From contig NZ_JAPFFT010000010.1 of assembly GCF_026241105.1 (NCBI RefSeq), positions 62,001-126,000 of the forward strand: a DNA stretch of 64,000 bases, in the 5' to 3' direction. Each line of letters starts with the position of its first letter. Within the stretch, counting starts at the first letter, position 1. A program made the position numbers and the translations under genes. The notes below the pieces were generated by a model, which worked only from the letters and a program-made list of their open reading frames with translations, had not been told where the DNA came from and did not search any database. Shown one piece after another: positions 59,649 to 64,000 of this stretch. This stretch comes from Arthrobacter rhizophilus. Lineage in GTDB: Bacteria; Actinomycetota; Actinomycetes; Actinomycetales; Micrococcaceae.

Positions 59649-60581
59649 TTAGCTGCTCGTTGGGGGCTTGCGGTAACTGTCCACCGTAACTTCCAGAGCT
59701 TCGTTCCATGGTGTTGCCGTGACACCCAGCATCTTCTGTGTCTCCGTGGAGTCGATCACGAAGGGCGTCCTGAATTGGTAGCTTGAGGCTGAGATCTCGC
59801 GCAGGATGGGAATGACCGTACCGAGGGCTCTGAGTGACCACTGCGGGATCGAGGCGACCCGGCCTTTCACGCCCCAGCGCTCATTCACCTGCCGCACGAT
59901 TTCCGAGCGCGGGACGGACGCACTCGGCACATGCCAAGCACGGCCCCATTCGCCTGTGTGCTCTGCGGCTGCGATCAGTGTCGCGGCGATATCGGGCAGG
60001 AAGCTCCAACTGTGCTCTAGTGCGGGGTCTCCAACGACGCGCGCCGTTTTGGAAGCCAACACTGGTTCGAAAAAGCCACTACCGAGGTGCGTTGACATGC
60101 CAGCGGCCCCTGGGCCGAAGTAGTCGCTCGCCCGAACCTCTGCGGCCCGGAGTTCACCGCGTTCGTGCGCCGCCAGCACCTTCTCCCAGCCCGCCTTGCG
60201 CACCAGGCCCTTTTTCTCGGTCGTAGCGAGCGCTGAGTGCTCGGTCATCGGACCGTCCGGGGAGCCGTAGGCATAGAGGTTACCCATGAGCACAAGAGCT
60301 GCCCCGGAGTCACGCGCCGCCTTGATTACGGCGTCGAAGATCGGAGGCCAGTCTGCTACCCAGTCGGTGTACGGCGGGTTGGTGCAAACGAAGATTGTGT
60401 CGGCTCCGCGTGCGGCCTGCGTGACGGCGGCAGGGTTGTTGGCGTCCAGCTTCACCGGAGCCGCGCCAGGGATCGTAGTGCCGCTGCGGGTGCCGATAGT
60501 GACTTGGTCGCCACGGGCGGTGAGCTGCCTCGCAAGCGTCCCGCCTACGAGTCCCGCGCCGAGGATGAGATGGCTTGCCAA
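59649..60581 (-). CDS. NAD-dependent epimerase/dehydratase family protein
   Basis: The protein is 310 aa from TTG 60581, preferred because AGGAG lies 9 nt upstream. It is an atypical SDR: the nucleotide-binding motif is LILGAGLVGGTLARQLTARGDQ at the N-terminus, and NLYAYGSPDGPMTEHSAL near residue 117 includes the usual Tyr of the epimerase active site, with no clear YxxxK spacing. YFGPGAAGMSTHLGSGFFEPV and HVPSASVPRSEIVRQVNE match NAD(P)-binding epimerase-like proteins of actinobacteria. The substrate is unknown. Confidence 0.85.
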   Translation of the reverse strand: MASHLILGAGLVGGTLARQLTARGDQVTIGTRSGTTIPGAAPVKLDANNPAAVTQAARGADTIFVCTNPPYTDWVADWPPIFDAVIKAARDSGAALVLMGNLYAYGSPDGPMTEHSALATTEKKGLVRKAGWEKVLAAHERGELRAAEVRASDYFGPGAAGMSTHLGSGFFEPVLASKTARVVGDPALEHSWSFLPDIAATLIAAAEHTGEWGRAWHVPSASVPRSEIVRQVNERWGVKGRVASIPQWSLRALGTVIPILREISASSYQFRTPFVIDSTETQKMLGVTATPWNEALEVTVDSYRKPPTSS

Positions 60582-60762
60582 AATGGTTATCTCCTGAGCT
60601 GTCCGGCTATACGTTGCTGGGTGACATCGCACACCCTACAACACGACGGAGCCCACCACCCTTGACAAGAATCGAGGGGGCATGAATGATACGAGCCTCA
60701 CAGCTTTGTCCCTTCCCTTGGACAATGGCTGAATTGGTGTCCGGCATTGTCGAAAGAGTGTA

Positions 60763-61917
60763 TTGACAGTAATCGTGTGGGCGTGTTTTTCGGTCGGGAT
60801 GGTTGGGTTGCTCCTGAACTGGATGAGTGTGATCGGAACGCTGATAGTGCCGCGACCGCTGCACAGCAGCCTTTCACGGGTGACCCACTTGGTCACGGCG
60901 AAAATCTTCCTTGCCATCACAAGACCCGTGACCTCGTACGAAGTACGTGACCGGATCCTTGCCTGGCAGTCTCCGATGTCGCTATTTGTCCGCTTGCTTG
61001 TTTGGGTGATCCTGTTCGATTTGTCGTTCAGCCTCCTGCTTCTTCCCTTCGTCGACGGTGACATCTGGCAAGCCGCTAGTGAAGCCGGCTCCGCGATGTT
61101 CACGCTCGGCTACGCTGCGCCGTCGAACGTTGGCAACACAGTGTTGGTGTACGCGGCCGCGTATACCGGGTTGATAGTCATCGCTTTACAGATTGGCTAC
61201 CTGCCAACGCTTTATGCGGCCTTCAACAGGCGTGAATCGGAAGTCACGCTCTTGGTGTCAAGAGCAGGCTCGCCGTCGTGGGGACCTGAGCTTCTGGTGC
61301 GCACACGGTTTGGCATGGCCGCTCAGAACAGCACCAGCGAGCTTAGCGATCTCTACCGCATCTGGGAGCGGTGGGCCGCTGATGTGGCAGAATCACACAG
61401 CACTTACCTCACGTTGGTGTGGTTCCGTTCACCCGCTCCGCAATCGAACTGGCTCAACTCCCTGCTCAGCGTGATGGACGCGGCTGCGTTGCAACTTTCG
61501 TTGAGTCCGGGGTCTGCACCGAGTACCCGGGCGCGGCTGGTTCTTCGGATGGGGTTCACCTGCCTGAACCAAGTGGCGCGGGCCATTCGTATCCCGGTGG
61601 AGGATGACCCCGATCCCGATTCCCCACTCGATGTGACTTTCGAAGACTTCCAAACGGCAGTGGAACTCCTGCGAGCCGTCGACTACCCGGTCGAAGTGAC
61701 CGCGGAGCAGGCGTGGCCCCACTTCAGGGGCTGGCGCGTCAACTACGAAAAGGTGGCGTACGCCCTCGCCTACGCAATCGACGCCCCGCCTTCAATGTGG
61801 AGTGGCCCGCGGCGATTCGCGTCAGAACCCACAATGCCGTACCGGCCGAAGAACCGAACCTCAAAGGAAGTAAAGCCAGACGATCCGCAAATGCTTGGCC
61901 AGCGGAGGACACGCTAA
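60763..61917 (+). CDS. Membrane protein with channel-like pore segment, function unknown
   Basis: This 384-aa protein starts at TTG 60763, with GAAAGAG about 7 nt upstream. Three clear hydrophobic segments lie at about residues 1-30, 75-95 and 123-145, and the SAMFTLGYAAPSNVGNT segment just before the third resembles a potassium-channel P-loop (TVGYGD type) without the GYGD filter. The soluble C-terminal 230 residues are mostly helical (ISELSDLYRIWERWAADVAESHSTYLTLVWF). I do not recognise a named family; a channel-like role is a guess. Confidence 0.7.
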   Translation: MTVIVWACFSVGMVGLLLNWMSVIGTLIVPRPLHSSLSRVTHLVTAKIFLAITRPVTSYEVRDRILAWQSPMSLFVRLLVWVILFDLSFSLLLLPFVDGDIWQAASEAGSAMFTLGYAAPSNVGNTVLVYAAAYTGLIVIALQIGYLPTLYAAFNRRESEVTLLVSRAGSPSWGPELLVRTRFGMAAQNSTSELSDLYRIWERWAADVAESHSTYLTLVWFRSPAPQSNWLNSLLSVMDAAALQLSLSPGSAPSTRARLVLRMGFTCLNQVARAIRIPVEDDPDPDSPLDVTFEDFQTAVELLRAVDYPVEVTAEQAWPHFRGWRVNYEKVAYALAYAIDAPPSMWSGPRRFASEPTMPYRPKNRTSKEVKPDDPQMLGQRRTR

Positions 61918-61949
61918 AGGTTGACCCAACTTAGAAAAGGAGAAGCGTC

Positions 61950-62393
61950 ATGCCCATGATCGACGTATATGCCACCACCGGAACCTTTGCGGACAAGCAC
62001 CGGCTCGCGGTTGACCTGGCATCAACTGTGATGCGGGTGGAGCAGGTCCCGAACATTCCGATGTTCCGAAAGAACACGGCAGCATTCATCCATGAACTCC
62101 CGGAAGGGGACCTGTCGAATGTCGACGGCGACAGCGGCTACGTGCGGGTCCAGGTGCTCACTAACGCGGGCGCATTGGACCGCGACAAGCAGCTCGTCTT
62201 GGTCGAAGAGCTGACCGCCCTCATCGCGAGCGCCGCGGCGGACCCGACGCTACCCGAACGCACTTGGGTTCTGCTCACAGAAGCGCCCGACGGCGGTTGG
62301 GGCCTCAACGGCCACGCCAACACCAACAATGAGCTCATCGAGGCCGCGCGTGCACAGATCGCCTCTCTCCAAGGGCAACCCCCGCAGGCCTGA
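61950..62393 (+). CDS. Tautomerase superfamily protein
   Basis: This 147-aa protein begins MPMIDVYATTGTFADKHRLAVDLASTVMRVEQVP. Pro2, once Met is removed, would be the catalytic amino-terminal proline of the tautomerase superfamily. The length of about two fused 60-residue units resembles the MSAD/cis-CaaD-like two-domain forms (second unit GYVRVQVLTNAGALDRDKQLVLVEELTALIASAA). GAGAAGC precedes the ATG. The substrate is unknown. It is followed by a convergent carboxymuconolactone-decarboxylase-like gene. Confidence 0.87.
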   Translation: MPMIDVYATTGTFADKHRLAVDLASTVMRVEQVPNIPMFRKNTAAFIHELPEGDLSNVDGDSGYVRVQVLTNAGALDRDKQLVLVEELTALIASAAADPTLPERTWVLLTEAPDGGWGLNGHANTNNELIEAARAQIASLQGQPPQA

Positions 62394-62449
62394 ACTTCCG
62401 GCAGTAACCGGAGATGGAGGCACCAGGCGCCCCTCGGACGTGAACACTG

Positions 62450-62764
62450 CTACTCGGCAAACACCTGCTTGGCGACCGCCATGGCAGACATCGCCTTCGG
62501 CCAGCCCGCGTAGAACGCCAAGTGCGTGATTGCCTCGCTCAATTCGGCCTCGGTCAGTCCGTTGGCCTTCGCCAGGCGCAGGTGTCCAAGAAGCTGTTCG
62601 GTGCTGCCGCTCGTTACGAGACTCGCAACGGTAATGAGGCTCCGGTCGCGCTTGGCCAACTCGGTCCGTTCCCAGACGTCGGCGAACAGCACGTCGTCGG
62701 TGAGTGAGGCCAGTTTGGGTGAGATGTCCCCGACGAGTTGCTGGGCGCGGGATTGTTCGGTCAT
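62450..62764 (-). CDS. Carboxymuconolactone decarboxylase family protein
   Basis: This 104-aa single CMD domain has DVWERTELAKRDRSLITVASLVTSG near residue 30 and LRLAKANGLTEAELSEAITHLAFYAGWPKAMSAMAVAK at the end, the typical pair of CMD motifs. The Cys pair of AhpD-like peroxidases is absent, so it is a decarboxylase-like or structural member. AGGAGA lies just before the start. It converges with the tautomerase gene. A role in aromatic-acid metabolism is possible but not shown. Confidence 0.92.
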   Translation of the reverse strand: MTEQSRAQQLVGDISPKLASLTDDVLFADVWERTELAKRDRSLITVASLVTSGSTEQLLGHLRLAKANGLTEAELSEAITHLAFYAGWPKAMSAMAVAKQVFAE

Positions 62765-62933
62765 GTTGTTCTCCTTGTTTGTGATTCTCCGGCCGGGGCG
62801 AATTTATCCCTCGTTCGGTGTGCTTTCGGCTTCGCTTTCAATCCTAGGAACGCACAACAGAATGAGGGAGGGGCGGCCTTTACCTGTCTCCTGAGGAGAC
62901 GCCGGGTGTTCCACCTAAGCCGGGTGTTCGCGC

Positions 62934-63473
62934 CTAAAGCGACGGATATCTTCTGAGACCCACCATGCCCCCGGCGGCGATCAGTGCTCCGCCAAAGGCC
63001 AATAACAATCCCGCCACAGACAAGGTCGGTGCTGAGGGCTGGCTGTTCGGGGCTGGGCCGCCGGGGTCAAACCTGGGACCCACCGCCGACGCTGAATTCT
63101 GAACGGAAGGAGCAAGAGGAGCGGCGATCAGCGACGGCGATGCGGACGCTGTCGCAGCTGGCGGCGCGGTCTTGATCGGGTCCTGCTCCACAGTCGCCAC
63201 CGGCGACGGGGGTGAGGCCCCACCAGCCGGAACCGTAGCTCCGGGATCCGGTTGGGGTTGCGGTTGTACCGGTGGGCTGGGCGTACTTGGCGGTGTAGGT
63301 TTGCCCGACGGGCGGGGAGTTGGGGAGCTACTCGGAGAGCACATACCGACCAGTCCAAGAAGGCCCGGCGAATCGCAAGGCGCGGCCACTGCGGTCCCTG
63401 CCGGTGCAAGTGCGATCAGGCACAAAGCGAAAGGAATCGCGACAAGGGCAGCTGGTACCTTCCGGCGAGTCAT
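62934..63473 (-). CDS. Secreted Pro/Ser-rich protein with C-terminal membrane anchor
   Basis: The protein is about 179 aa from the ATG at 63473 (an in-frame start 28 codons earlier is less likely). It has a signal peptide (TRRKVPAALVAIPFALCLIALAPAGTAVA, cleaved near AVAAP), a mature N-terminus with two Cys (CDSPGLLGLVGMC) that could form a disulfide loop, and then about 100 Pro/Ser/Ala-rich residues. A C-terminal helix (LSVAGLLLAFGGALIAAGGMVGL) with a basic tail RRYPSL makes the sorting-signal-like end, but without LPxTG. Function unknown. Confidence 0.75.
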   Translation of the reverse strand: MTRRKVPAALVAIPFALCLIALAPAGTAVAAPCDSPGLLGLVGMCSPSSSPTPRPSGKPTPPSTPSPPVQPQPQPDPGATVPAGGASPPSPVATVEQDPIKTAPPAATASASPSLIAAPLAPSVQNSASAVGPRFDPGGPAPNSQPSAPTLSVAGLLLAFGGALIAAGGMVGLRRYPSL

Positions 63474-63593
63474 GGCTTCGACTCTACCTACTGAGCGGCA
63501 ACTTGGGAGACAAGTCCGGCCCGGGCCGAGCCACAAGGCCAGCGCACCAACGATCACGGCCGTATCGACAGCCGCTTAGGTGTCCGATGATTC

Positions 63594-64000
63594 TCAGGGC
63601 GTGATTGGCCCTTTCAGGACACGGAGCGCAAGGGAAGTATCCCCCTCGATGGCGGCGGTATCTGTGAGGTCTGAACGCCCCCAGAGACCGAGGTACATGC
63701 TGCGCAGAGGTGCGGTAATCGACGCCGCGACGGGCCCCGTACCAACGGTCCATCCGCCGGATCCTGGGACGTTGAAGGTCACTGCCGCTTCCGGTTGCGG
63801 CATCCGCCCTAGCCTCAACTGGCGAGGGGTGAACATTTCCAACACCTCGCCGATGCCATCGAATAGGAAGTCCTCGCTGAAAGCGGGGGCCTCTAGACCG
63901 GATGCCATGCGGGCATCGACAAGGTGGATCGCGTGTTCGTGTGCCTGGCGCCTGAGCCAGAATCCGGCCTTGCGCGGAGGGGGCCCGAAAGTCCAGCACT
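63594..64000 (-). CDS. Maleylpyruvate isomerase family mycothiol-dependent protein, 5' end cut off
   Basis: The frame is open to the window edge, so this is the C-terminal part of a gene on the minus strand. Upstream of the first in-frame Met (63908) the coding sequence continues: it reads FWLRRQAHEHAIHLVDARMAS, the conserved segment of mycothiol-dependent isomerases (a Zn-binding His in QAHEHAIH). The rest is the usual C-terminal domain (VTFNVPGSGGWTV and LYLGLWGR-like). Mycothiol enzymes of this family are found in actinobacteria, which agrees with the rest of the window. Confidence 0.85.
   Translation of the reverse strand, partial: CWTFGPPPRKAGFWLRRQAHEHAIHLVDARMASGLEAPAFSEDFLFDGIGEVLEMFTPRQLRLGRMPQPEAAVTFNVPGSGGWTVGTGPVAASITAPLRSMYLGLWGRSDLTDTAAIEGDTSLALRVLKGPITP

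Noticed and set aside
1-64000. tRNA, rRNA, CRISPR array, insertion sequence or prophage genes
   Set aside because: I looked for typical sequence signs (clover-leaf arms with GGTTCAA-type loops, regularly spaced repeats, transposase motifs) and saw none I could support.

Overview
The window comes from a high-GC actinobacterium. It is most likely a soil member of the Micrococcaceae (Arthrobacter, Paenarthrobacter or Pseudarthrobacter group). Supporting points are the GC-rich codon use, frequent GTG/TTG starts with GGAGG-type ribosome sites, many TetR, MarR, PucR, GntR and LacI regulators, a mycothiol-dependent enzyme at the right edge, and a Brevibacterium-type homoprotocatechuate dioxygenase. 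No rRNA, tRNA, CRISPR array, phage module or insertion sequence was recognised.

Layout. 1-3.5 kb: the end of a sugar ABC importer (two permeases), its LacI regulator, and a secreted glycosidase gene broken by a stop codon and an internal deletion; a LacI-type operator lies between them inside a 40-bp dyad. 3.7-9.4 kb: RraA, three MFS transporters and a self-regulated MarR. 9.5-18 kb: an acetyltransferase, a second MarR, the mannitol PTS operon (TetR, mtlA, mtlD), divergent ptsI, a remnant of ptsH, and a methyltransferase. The second marR and the methyltransferase are each bounded by inverted copies of the same short intergenic repeat modules. 18-26.6 kb: acyl-CoA dehydrogenase, TetR regulators, a flavin monooxygenase, a Pro-rich membrane protein, and PucR with alanine dehydrogenase (ald). 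26.6-36 kb: ECF sigma/anti-sigma pair, an 11-residue-repeat protein, several oxidoreductases, a GerMN lipoprotein, an aminotransferase with UspA, and a PAP2 protein. 36-41.6 kb: hisC and a branched-chain-type 2-oxoacid dehydrogenase (E1 alpha, E1 beta, E2). 41.6-49.4 kb: a YvlD-like membrane protein, a WXG100-like protein paired with an alpha/beta hydrolase, purB, a phosphatase, a GNAT, a CtaG-like protein and a thioesterase.

49.5-58.2 kb is a homoprotocatechuate meta-cleavage cluster (hpaG, gntR, hpaE, hpaD, hpaH, hpaI), transcribed leftward and divergent from an FAD aromatic hydroxylase. Together they would take a hydroxylated phenylacetate to succinate semialdehyde and pyruvate. HpaG is fused to an RraA/HMG-aldolase-like domain; no hpaF or hpaBC is seen. 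58.2-64 kb holds small enzymes, a possible channel-like membrane protein and the 3' part of a maleylpyruvate-isomerase-family gene.

The points most worth a second look are the repeat-bounded single-gene segments, the ptsH and glycosidase deletion remnants, the HpaG-RraA fusion, the palindrome that forms the 3' end of gntR, and several very long perfect palindromes in regulator intergenic regions. Coordinates, motifs and stems were read by eye. Family names rest on motif recognition, not on database searches.
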